From positions 12,738 through 18,249 of the forward strand of contig DOHJ01000064.1 in NCBI GenBank assembly GCA_003535335.1: DNA of 5,512 nt, in the 5' to 3' direction. Source of the stretch: Paracoccaceae bacterium. Lineage in GTDB: Bacteria > Pseudomonadota > Alphaproteobacteria > Rhodobacterales > Rhodobacteraceae. The notes under the pieces are model-generated. The model had not been told where the DNA came from, made no database searches, and was given only the letters and a program-made list of their open reading frames with translations. Positions 1-5,512 of this stretch are shown in pieces; position 1 is the stretch's first letter; the number at the start of each line of letters is the position of its first letter. The position numbers and the translations under genes are program-made.

Positions 1-81
1 AATGCTGCGTTAAACGACGTCGGTAAACGGGTGTTTTCGCAGCTATTTGATCAATTCAAGGCTGATTACGAGACGCGCTAA
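1..81 (+). CDS. C-terminal tail of an unidentified plus-strand protein (partial)
   Basis: Frame 1 is open from the window edge to a TAA stop at 79-81 and encodes 26 residues, ending FDQFKADYETR. The peptide is charged and looks like an amphipathic helix, with no membrane segment or recognisable motif. I do not recognise the family. An open run of this length can occur by chance. Two things favour a real gene: no minus-strand start codon with a continuing frame is visible in this stretch, and the stop falls exactly at the end of trpE, as in tightly packed convergent genes. Its stop overlaps the trpE stop (TAG, read from 80 to 78). The body of the gene lies to the left of the window. Confidence 0.5.
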   Translation, partial: NAALNDVGKRVFSQLFDQFKADYETR

Positions 82-1586
82 TTCCGGCTGCGCACAAACA
101 GCCCGGCGTCTTCTGCCGCTTTGCGTATGGCTTTGGATTTATTGACAGATTCCTGATACTCGGCCTCGGGATCGCTGTCGTAAACCACGCCGCCACCGGC
201 CTGAATATAAAGGGTTTCATCCTTGAGAATTGCCGTACGCAGCGCAATGCACATATCCATATCGCCATTGGCCGAAAAATAGCCAACACCACCGCCGTAA
301 ACCCCGCGCTTTTCCGGCTCCAGCTCGTCGATGATCTGCATTGCCCGCACTTTTGGCGCACCTGAAACCGTGCCTGCGGGCATACCGGCGAAAAAGGCGC
401 TTAAGGCATCGTGCTCGTCCGACAGCTCGCCAACCACGTTGGAGACGATATGCATCACGTGGCTGTAATGTTCGACAATAAATTGTTCCGTCGGGCGCAC
501 CGTGCCGATTTTGGCCACTTTGCCCACATCATTGCGCCCCAGATCCAGCAACATCAAATGCTCGGCCAGCTCTTTTTGATCGGCCATCAAATCCGCTTCA
601 AGTGCGCGATCTTCTTCAGGGGTGGCACCGCGCGGGCGGGTGCCGGCAATCGGGCGGATGGTGATTTCACGCCCGAAAACCCGGACCAGAATTTCGGGGC
701 TGGCACCGATGACCTGAAAATCGCCGAAATTGAAATAAAACATAAAAGGCGACGGGTTTGTGCGGCGCAAAGAGCGGTACAACGAAAATGGCGGCAGTGT
801 GAATTCTTGTGCCCAGCGTTGGCTGGGAACCACCTGAAAAATATCACCGGCACGGATGTATTCTTTGGCCTTTTCAACAGCTTGCTTATAGCCTTCATGG
901 CTGAAATTGCAGCTGGTTTCACCGGTAGGGGCGCAGTTGCCCAGATCACGCGCGGCATCCGGTGTCGGGCGTTCCAGATCGCGCAGCGCATCCATCACCC
1001 GTTCGGCGGCTTGGGCATAGGCGGCCTTGGCCGACAGGCCGCTGCCAGCCCACGCCGGCGCAACCACGATCACCTCGCCCTTGACCCCGTCCAGCACCAC
1101 CACAACAGAAGGCCGCATCATAATCGCGTCAGGCAGGCCCAGCGGATCAGGGTTAATATCGGGCAGATGTTCCACCAGCCGAATCATGTCATAGCCCAGA
1201 TAGCCAAACAGCCCGGCCGCGGCAGGCGGCAAATCAGCGGGCATTTCTATGCGGCTTTCCTGGATCAGGGCGCGCAGATTATCCAGCGGATCACCGCTTT
1301 GATCTTGAAACGCATCCCGATCAATGCGCGCATTGCGGTTAATGCGGCTGGTTTTGCCATGGCACTGCCAGATCAGGTCGGGTTTTGCGCCGATGATCGA
1401 ATAGCGCCCGCGCACTTCTCCGCCAGTGACAGATTCCAGAATAAAACTGTCTTTGCGGGCCTCGGACAGTTTCAGCATCAAGGAAACCGGCGTGTCCAGA
1501 TCAGCCGCCAGCCTTGTGTAAACCAGCTGATTTTTACCGGCATCGAATTGTTGTGCAAAACTCTCGAATGTTGGGGTAAGATCCAC
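78..1586 (-). CDS. trpE: Anthranilate synthase component I
   Basis: TrpE converts chorismate to anthranilate, the first committed step of tryptophan synthesis in the cytoplasm. It uses ammonia supplied by the TrpG glutaminase. The 502-residue length is normal for a stand-alone component I. There is no fused glutaminase domain as in rhizobial TrpEG. The N-terminal regulatory domain has FILES at 48-52, matching the LLES tryptophan feedback site. The chorismate-binding domain has PSQR (254-257), IAGTRPRG (313-320), DLGRND (348-353), the conserved histidine region near H379, GTVSGAPK (405-412), GGGVGY (431-436) and the glutamate-rich end DPEAEYQES (472-480). E342 and E476/E479 lie where the family binds magnesium. 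All catalytic motifs are intact. The start is GTG, 8 nt after an AAAAGG site and 16 nt after the ppiD stop, so it is probably co-transcribed with ppiD. The call over PabB rests on the regulatory motif and overall resemblance to Rhodobacteraceae TrpE. Confidence 0.96.
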   Translation of the reverse strand: MDLTPTFESFAQQFDAGKNQLVYTRLAADLDTPVSLMLKLSEARKDSFILESVTGGEVRGRYSIIGAKPDLIWQCHGKTSRINRNARIDRDAFQDQSGDPLDNLRALIQESRIEMPADLPPAAAGLFGYLGYDMIRLVEHLPDINPDPLGLPDAIMMRPSVVVVLDGVKGEVIVVAPAWAGSGLSAKAAYAQAAERVMDALRDLERPTPDAARDLGNCAPTGETSCNFSHEGYKQAVEKAKEYIRAGDIFQVVPSQRWAQEFTLPPFSLYRSLRRTNPSPFMFYFNFGDFQVIGASPEILVRVFGREITIRPIAGTRPRGATPEEDRALEADLMADQKELAEHLMLLDLGRNDVGKVAKIGTVRPTEQFIVEHYSHVMHIVSNVVGELSDEHDALSAFFAGMPAGTVSGAPKVRAMQIIDELEPEKRGVYGGGVGYFSANGDMDMCIALRTAILKDETLYIQAGGGVVYDSDPEAEYQESVNKSKAIRKAAEDAGLFVRSRN

Positions 1587-1594
1587 GCCTAAAA

Positions 1595-1600
1595 CCTTTT
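1595..1600 (-). promoter_or_regulatory. Ribosome binding site of trpE
   Basis: Read on the minus strand this is AAAAGG, ending 8 nt before the GTG at 1586-1584. It supports the GTG as the trpE start. It lies just before the ppiD stop-to-start junction ends, so trpE translation probably depends on ribosomes arriving on the ppiD message. Confidence 0.6.
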
Positions 1601-1602
1601 AA

Positions 1603-3453
1603 TTACTGGGGAAATTGGGCGTGAACAGCATTTACAGCCGCACGGTTTACATAAACGCCGGCCTCGTTTTGCAAGGCTGCGTTAAAGGCTGCAAAAATGT
1701 CCTGAGACAGCGCTTGGGAAATACCGTTTTCCAAGGCGGTTTTTTGAGTTTCCAGATCAGGATCCTGTGCGTCAGGCGGTAAAATATCATCCAGCTTTAC
1801 CAGAAAAACGGCACCATCAGCCGGAATTGATCTGGTTTCGCCTTTGGCCATTTCAAACACGGCCTCCATTAATTCTACTGGAACAGCTTCGATATTTGCA
1901 CTGCGCAGAATGTCATGCTCGTCGGTTACATCAAAGCCAAGGGCGGAAAATTCATCCCCCTTGCCAAGCCGCGCCAGCAGGTCATCCGAAAGCACAGTCA
2001 AGCGTTCGCCAACCTCTTTGGCCTCCCAGCCCGCAATAACCGACGCCATCACCTGATCAATCGGTTTTAGGGCAGGCGCGATGACTTCGGTAAGTTCCAG
2101 CGCGAAAATGCCGCCATCACCCAGTTCTTTTACTTCGGCATAATCGCCCATGTTGACAGCCTCGGCGGCCTTGCGAAAGGCGCTGTAGCTGGCGATGTCT
2201 GTGCTATCACCTGCGGCCCAGTTGATGCTGGCAAGTTTCATGTCTGTTTCCGCCGCCACGTCGGCCAAGCTGGCCCCGCCGGCCAGTAAATCATCGATAT
2301 CGGTGATGCTGGTGTTGATTTGCCGGCGCGCCTGATCCAGCGCCAATTCGGCCTGTAATTCGTCGCGTGCCTGATCAAAGGTGGTTTCCTGTGCGGCCAA
2401 AATCCCGTTCATCCGAAACAGAGCCGGTCCCAGATCGGTTGTAACCGGGCCAATCACGCCGGGTTTTTCCATTGCGAACACAGCTTTCCCGGCTTGGCCC
2501 AGATCCTTAATTGCGACATTTCCCAGATCAATATCCAGCAATTCAAGCCCGCGTTCCTTGACCAGTTCCTCAAATGTTGCCTCATTTGCATCCAGACGCG
2601 CCTTGGCCGCTTTGGCCGCTTCGGCATCGGGGTAAACCAGACGTTCAACCAGACGGGTTTCGGGGCTGGAATACTGGCTTTTACGGCTTGCGTATTCTTT
2701 TTTCAGGGCTTCTTCACTGACCTGAACCTGATCGACAATCATGTCAGGGGTCAGCCAGATATATGCCAGCGTCTTTTTTTCAGGTTCGGTAAAATCGGCT
2801 TTATTTGCCTGATAATAATCTTGCAATTGCGCGTCTGTTGGCTCGGCCAGCTGCTCGGGCAGGCTGGTTTGATCCAGTTTGATCCAGCTGAAATTACGCC
2901 GCTGCAGGTTAAAGCCCAAAAAGGCATCGGTCATCGCGCTTGGGGCTGCAACACCGTTAACAATTGCGCCTTGCAGGATCGTGCGGGCGGTTTCGGTGCG
3001 CAGGCTCTCTTCGAATTCGGCCTCGGACATGCCGGCCTGATTTAAGGATGCTTTGTATGCGGTGCGATCAAATTTACCATCCTGCCCCTGAAAGGCCGGA
3101 TAGGCCAGAACTTCGGTTTTGACCCGTTCATCGCCCACAGAAAGCCCGATACGTTTCGCCTCGTTATCCAGCGCGGCTTCGGTCACCAGACGGCTGCGCA
3201 CGTTTTGGTCGATGCCAAATGCAATGGCCTGATTAAGCGAAAAAGGCTGGCCTGTCTGGTTTTGAATGGCGCGCAATTCCTGATTTAGGGCGCGGTAATA
3301 CTGGTTAACGTCCACTTCGGTATCGCCAACCGTCACCATGGATGTGTTGCTGCCGCCAAAATTACTGACGCCAAAACCGCCAAGACCGGCAATCAGCAAT
3401 AGCATAATAATCCAGACGGCCGCGTTACTGGTTTTTTTCTTCAGACTACTCAC
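1603..3453 (-). CDS. ppiD: PpiD-like periplasmic folding factor (SurA N-terminal / parvulin-like)
   Basis: This is a membrane-anchored chaperone of the PpiD type, expected to face the periplasm and help proteins leaving the Sec translocon. The chosen start gives 616 residues, close to the usual size of about 620. A short basic N-terminus (SSLKKK) precedes one hydrophobic segment at about 12-30 (AVWIIMLLLIAGLGGFGV), an N-in anchor without a cleavage site. The SurA-like chaperone region covers about 40-185, with the family signature AFQGQDGKFDRTAY near 120-134. A parvulin-like region follows at about 260-352, and a second, similar stretch lies around 450-560. The parvulin region lacks the usual histidines and the GG-L-G core, so isomerase activity is doubtful. 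The start was moved from GTG 3462 to GTG 3453 because the Shine-Dalgarno site fits only the latter. It stops 16 nt before trpE. Confidence 0.88.
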   Translation of the reverse strand: MSSLKKKTSNAAVWIIMLLLIAGLGGFGVSNFGGSNTSMVTVGDTEVDVNQYYRALNQELRAIQNQTGQPFSLNQAIAFGIDQNVRSRLVTEAALDNEAKRIGLSVGDERVKTEVLAYPAFQGQDGKFDRTAYKASLNQAGMSEAEFEESLRTETARTILQGAIVNGVAAPSAMTDAFLGFNLQRRNFSWIKLDQTSLPEQLAEPTDAQLQDYYQANKADFTEPEKKTLAYIWLTPDMIVDQVQVSEEALKKEYASRKSQYSSPETRLVERLVYPDAEAAKAAKARLDANEATFEELVKERGLELLDIDLGNVAIKDLGQAGKAVFAMEKPGVIGPVTTDLGPALFRMNGILAAQETTFDQARDELQAELALDQARRQINTSITDIDDLLAGGASLADVAAETDMKLASINWAAGDSTDIASYSAFRKAAEAVNMGDYAEVKELGDGGIFALELTEVIAPALKPIDQVMASVIAGWEAKEVGERLTVLSDDLLARLGKGDEFSALGFDVTDEHDILRSANIEAVPVELMEAVFEMAKGETRSIPADGAVFLVKLDDILPPDAQDPDLETQKTALENGISQALSQDIFAAFNAALQNEAGVYVNRAAVNAVHAQFPQ

Positions 3454-3461
3454 AGCGATCA

Positions 3462-3469
3462 CCTTTTTT
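3462..3469 (-). promoter_or_regulatory. Ribosome binding site that decides the ppiD start
   Basis: The minus strand reads AAAAAAGG, then 8 nt, then GTG at 3453-3451. The in-frame GTG at 3462-3460 overlaps this purine run and would have no spacing from it, so the internal GTG is preferred. The trpE site has the same AAAAGG core and the same 8-nt spacing. Confidence 0.6.
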
Positions 3470-3528
3470 CAGACCCGTTTCACCGGATGTTTAGGCGGTT
3501 GTTGGCAAAGGGGCAAGGGGGCTGACAG

Positions 3529-4713
3529 CTAGATATCAAGCTTTTGCAGGCGGCTAAACAGCGCGCTGATGCCGTCGGTGTCAATATTGGCAAAAGCGAC
3601 GCGCAACTGCTGTTTGCCGCTTGCATCGGTGTCGGGTGTAAACATGGTTCCGGGCAGCAATAAAATGGCCGCGTTTTGCACCAGATATTTTGCCAGATCG
3701 TCCGATGGCATTTCAAATGGATGCTGTAAATAGGCAAAATATGCGCCAGTTCCCAGCAGTTTCCAGCCTTGATCGGCAAGGGCGGGAAAACCGGTTACAA
3801 TCGCGGCGCGCCGGCTCAGGATTTCAACGCGTTCCCCCGCCAGCCACCCCGACAGGTTTTGCATGCCCCAAAGTGCGGCGTATTGGCCGATCTGGTTTGG
3901 GCAAATCGCAACCGTGTCCAGAAATTTCTCGACCTGTTTCAGCCGTGCCTGACTGGCCACAATCGCACCAACCCGGTGGCCGGTTAAACGGTATGCCTTG
4001 GAAAACGAATAAAGCTGGATCAGGGTGTTCTGCCAATCCGGGTCACTGAATAGGTCATGCGGGGCACCGGCGCGGCTGTTGAAATCACGGTAGGTTTCGT
4101 CAATAATCAGGGCAATTCCGCGCCGCTGTGCCAGATCATAAAAGCGGCGCAGCAGATCGGCGGGATATTCGGCACCGGTCGGATTGTTTGGCGTGACCAG
4201 CACAATCGCGCGGGTTTTGTCGGTGATCAGGCTGGCGGCTTGATCCGGATCAGGCAACATGGCACGGCCAGCGGGCAGGGCGACGCATTTAACCCCCTGC
4301 ATATCAAGCCACATTTTATGATTGAAATACCAAGGGGTTGGCAGGATTACTTCATCCCCCGATCCGGCTAAAGTTGCCATTATTGCAGCAAATGCCTGAT
4401 TGCAGCCCGAGGTGATTGCAACTTGGGAATCTCTGATTTGGCCGCCGTAATCCTGCGACCATTGCAACGCCACTTGGTCGCGCAAATCCGGCAAGCCCAG
4501 AACCGGGCCATAAAGATGGGATTCGGGTTTATCGAGCACGATTTTTGCCAGTGCCTGGCGCAATGGTTTTGGCGGCGGTTGCACCGGAGCGGCTTGGGAC
4601 ACGTTGATCAGCGGCAAATCCGGCGAAAATTCCACCCCGTCCAGCCAGCGCCGCGCCTCCATAACCGGAGGCGAAAAGGTGTTGGCCATGGCTGGATTAA
4701 TGAACGGCACCAT
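3529..4713 (-). CDS. Class I/II PLP-dependent aminotransferase, substrate unknown
   Basis: This is a fold-type I aminotransferase of the aspartate/methionine/tyrosine group (COG0436-like), expected to move an amino group between an amino acid and a 2-oxo acid in the cytoplasm. The 394-residue length is typical. Visible motifs are YGPVLGLPDLR (68-78), TSGCNQAF (101-108, phosphate-binding turn), the aromatic stack region PTPWYFNHKMW (125-135), TPNNPTG (174-180, with N177), IIDETY (203-208, with D205 contacting the pyridine nitrogen), SFSKAYRLTGHRVG with Schiff-base lysine K239, and LRVAFAN (370-376) with carboxylate-binding R371. All expected catalytic residues are present. The ATG at 4713 has only a weak GGA two bases upstream. 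The ATG at residue 9 (4689) is an alternative, also without a good site. It begins 9 nt after the gpt stop, suggesting coupled translation. The family is too broad to name a substrate from sequence. Confidence 0.93.
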   Translation of the reverse strand: MVPFINPAMANTFSPPVMEARRWLDGVEFSPDLPLINVSQAAPVQPPPKPLRQALAKIVLDKPESHLYGPVLGLPDLRDQVALQWSQDYGGQIRDSQVAITSGCNQAFAAIMATLAGSGDEVILPTPWYFNHKMWLDMQGVKCVALPAGRAMLPDPDQAASLITDKTRAIVLVTPNNPTGAEYPADLLRRFYDLAQRRGIALIIDETYRDFNSRAGAPHDLFSDPDWQNTLIQLYSFSKAYRLTGHRVGAIVASQARLKQVEKFLDTVAICPNQIGQYAALWGMQNLSGWLAGERVEILSRRAAIVTGFPALADQGWKLLGTGAYFAYLQHPFEMPSDDLAKYLVQNAAILLLPGTMFTPDTDASGKQQLRVAFANIDTDGISALFSRLQKLDI

Positions 4714-4722
4714 TTTCCGGAT

Positions 4723-5226
4723 TTAATCCTTGCCGCGGTATGGCTCGACATATTGCAGCGCCATGTCCCACGGAAAGAAAATCCAGGTGTCTTGCGAAAC
4801 CTCGGTAATGAAACTGTCCACCATCGGGCGGCCCTGCGGTTTGGCGTAAACCGTGGCGATATGGGCCTTGGGGTACAGGTTTTTCACCACCTCGAGAGTT
4901 TTGCCGGTATCAACCAGATCATCAATGATCAAAATGCCGGAACCATCGCCCATCATTTCAAGATCGGGTGATTTTAGCACGACGGCTTCGGACTGATCCT
5001 GATGACTGTAGGATTTTATGCTGATGGTATCGACTGTGCGCACATCCAGTTCGCGCGCGATAATCATTGCCGGTGCCATGCCGCCACGGGTGATGGCAAC
5101 AATCGCTTTCCATGCGCCATCTTCCGGCCCTTTGCCATCCAGACGCCAAGCCAGCGCGCGACTGTCGCGGTGGATTTGGTCCCAGCTGATGTGAAAACCT
5201 TTTTCATGCGGTAGGCGGGTGGTCAT
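4723..5226 (-). CDS. gpt: Xanthine (xanthine-guanine) phosphoribosyltransferase
   Basis: Gpt salvages xanthine and guanine (and hypoxanthine weakly in the E. coli enzyme) by joining them to PRPP to give nucleoside monophosphates. The 167-residue protein follows E. coli Gpt (152 residues) along most of its length. It has [13 protein letters not shown] (41-53), a HVDT-like stretch VRTVDTISI (62-70), the PRPP-binding loop [12 protein letters not shown] (99-110) with the acidic pair D102/D103, [17 protein letters not shown] (118-134) and the base-pocket end [11 protein letters not shown] (145-155). The extra length is mainly at the N-terminus and the end. An upstream in-frame extension reaches 5301, but it would overlap the preceding gene and its peptide is unlike the family. 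The ATG at 5226 has a good GAGG site 6 nt upstream. It lies 16 nt after the exporter stop and 9 nt before the aminotransferase. Confidence 0.95.
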   Translation of the reverse strand: MTTRLPHEKGFHISWDQIHRDSRALAWRLDGKGPEDGAWKAIVAITRGGMAPAMIIARELDVRTVDTISIKSYSHQDQSEAVVLKSPDLEMMGDGSGILIIDDLVDTGKTLEVVKNLYPKAHIATVYAKPQGRPMVDSFITEVSQDTWIFFPWDMALQYVEPYRGKD

Positions 5227-5230
5227 GGCT

Positions 5231-5236
5231 GTCCTC
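5231..5236 (-). promoter_or_regulatory. Ribosome binding site of gpt
   Basis: The minus strand reads GAGGAC, with the GAGG core ending 6 nt before the ATG at 5226-5224. It lies in the 16-nt gap after the exporter stop and is the strongest Shine-Dalgarno match in the window. It fixes the gpt start and rules out the longer upstream reading. Confidence 0.7.
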
Positions 5237-5242
5237 GTTATG

Positions 5243-5512
5243 TTAGGTGGCGGCGATTTTAACACCCAGCAAGGCCAGCATGCCGCCAAATGCGCGGTCA
5301 ATCCAGCCTTTTAGGTTTAAATACGTCTTGCGGGTCTTTTCCAACGAAAATATCCGCGACACAAGGGCATTCCAGACGGTTTCATTGAAAAATACCATTG
5401 CGCAAATCGCAACATAGGTCAGCCATCCGGCCGAGGCAGGCACGGTGCCGACGAAAATCGCGGCAAACACGATGGCGGGTTTCGGGTTGGAAACCTGCGT
5501 TAGAAAACCCAG
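5243..5512 (-). CDS. LysE/RhtB-family amino-acid exporter, C-terminal part (partial)
   Basis: The frame runs open from the window edge to a TAA at 5245-5243 and gives 89 residues, so the N-terminal half or more of the protein is outside. It opens with [16 protein letters not shown], the conserved NPK segment of LysE/RhtB transporters, which export amino acids through the inner membrane. A hydrophobic segment follows (about 12-45, including [14 protein letters not shown]), then a polar stretch with basic residues ([20 protein letters not shown]), then a last hydrophobic helix ([12 protein letters not shown]). This layout matches the family C-terminus. The GTG at 5470 is internal, not a start, because the family motif lies upstream of it. 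The substrate cannot be told from this fragment. It is the first visible gene of the minus-strand train and probably shares a transcript with gpt. Confidence 0.87.
   Translation of the reverse strand: MGFLTQVSNPKPAIVFAAIFVGTVPASAGWLTYVAICAMVFFNETVWNALVSRIFSLEKTRKTYLNLKGWIDRAFGGMLALLGVKIAAT

Noticed and set aside
86..103. Small inverted repeat GGCTG / CAGCC with an 8-nt loop near the end of trpE, as a terminator
   Set aside because: The stem is only 5 bp, it lies inside the trpE coding region and no T-run follows on either strand.
1322..1346. Perfect 14-bp palindrome CAATGCGCGCATTG followed by another AATGCG copy
   Set aside because: It lies within trpE coding sequence in a stretch encoding RINRNARID. 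A 14-bp palindrome is expected about once in every few windows of this size by chance, and nothing else points to an operator.
411..1592. A 393-codon plus-strand open frame opposite trpE
   Set aside because: It lies wholly antisense to a gene with every catalytic TrpE motif intact. Its translation is rich in H, Q, R and A with no family resemblance, as expected from the complement of GC-rich codons.
2494..3045. A 183-codon plus-strand open frame opposite ppiD
   Set aside because: It is an antisense shadow of the PpiD coding frame with no motif or ribosome binding site, and its phenylalanine- and glutamine-rich peptide looks unlike a real protein.
3488..3516. Possible promoter before ppiD on the minus strand: TTGCCC, 17 nt, TAAACA
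   Set aside because: The spacing is right, but the match to the -10 consensus is only three of six and to the -35 four of six. This is too weak to report without a mapped transcription start, although this gap is the only roomy spacer in the train.
4917..4930. Inverted repeat GATCAT-CA-ATGATC inside gpt
   Set aside because: It falls in the codons of the conserved PRPP-binding loop (IIDDLV), so protein constraint explains it.
4423..4971. A plus-strand open frame spanning the aminotransferase-gpt junction
   Set aside because: It runs opposite two well-supported genes, and the translation is histidine- and arginine-rich with no recognisable domain.
5227..5301. N-terminal extension of gpt to an upstream start
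   Set aside because: It would overlap the end of the exporter gene, and the extra residues do not resemble the Gpt family. The ATG at 5226 has a good GAGG site.

Overview
The window looks like ordinary chromosomal DNA from a marine alphaproteobacterium, most likely Rhodobacterales (Roseobacter group). The best evidence is TrpE, whose N-terminal half reads like the Rhodobacteraceae form of the enzyme (from memory, not a search). The PpiD-like protein and the close gene packing fit the same group. By eye, GC is in the mid-50s percent, fairly low for that group. I see no mobile element, CRISPR array, tRNA or rRNA.

Nearly all the DNA is one minus-strand gene train. In transcription order (right to left) it holds the C-terminal part of a LysE/RhtB-family exporter (5512-5243, cut by the window edge), xanthine phosphoribosyltransferase gpt (5226-4723), a class I/II PLP aminotransferase (4713-3529), a PpiD-like membrane-anchored periplasmic folding factor (3453-1603) and anthranilate synthase component I, trpE (1586-78). 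Spacers are 16, 9, 75 and 16 nt, which suggests one operon or two adjoining ones. The 75-nt gap before ppiD is the only place with room for another promoter. At the left edge, the last 26 codons of an unidentified plus-strand gene converge on trpE and overlap its stop codon.

The genes do not form one pathway. gpt salvages xanthine and guanine using PRPP. The aminotransferase and the exporter suggest amino-acid handling, with unknown substrates. PpiD acts on proteins crossing the inner membrane. TrpE opens tryptophan synthesis from chorismate and needs a separate TrpG glutaminase that is not in the window. PRPP links gpt loosely to tryptophan synthesis, since TrpD also uses it, but nothing here shows a functional link.

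Two start codons were reassigned: ppiD to an internal GTG at 3453, and gpt to the ATG at 5226. I found no convincing undescribed system. The points most worth checking are the overlapping convergent gene at the left edge, the separation of trpE from trpGDC on that side, the degenerate parvulin domain of PpiD and the unassigned aminotransferase.
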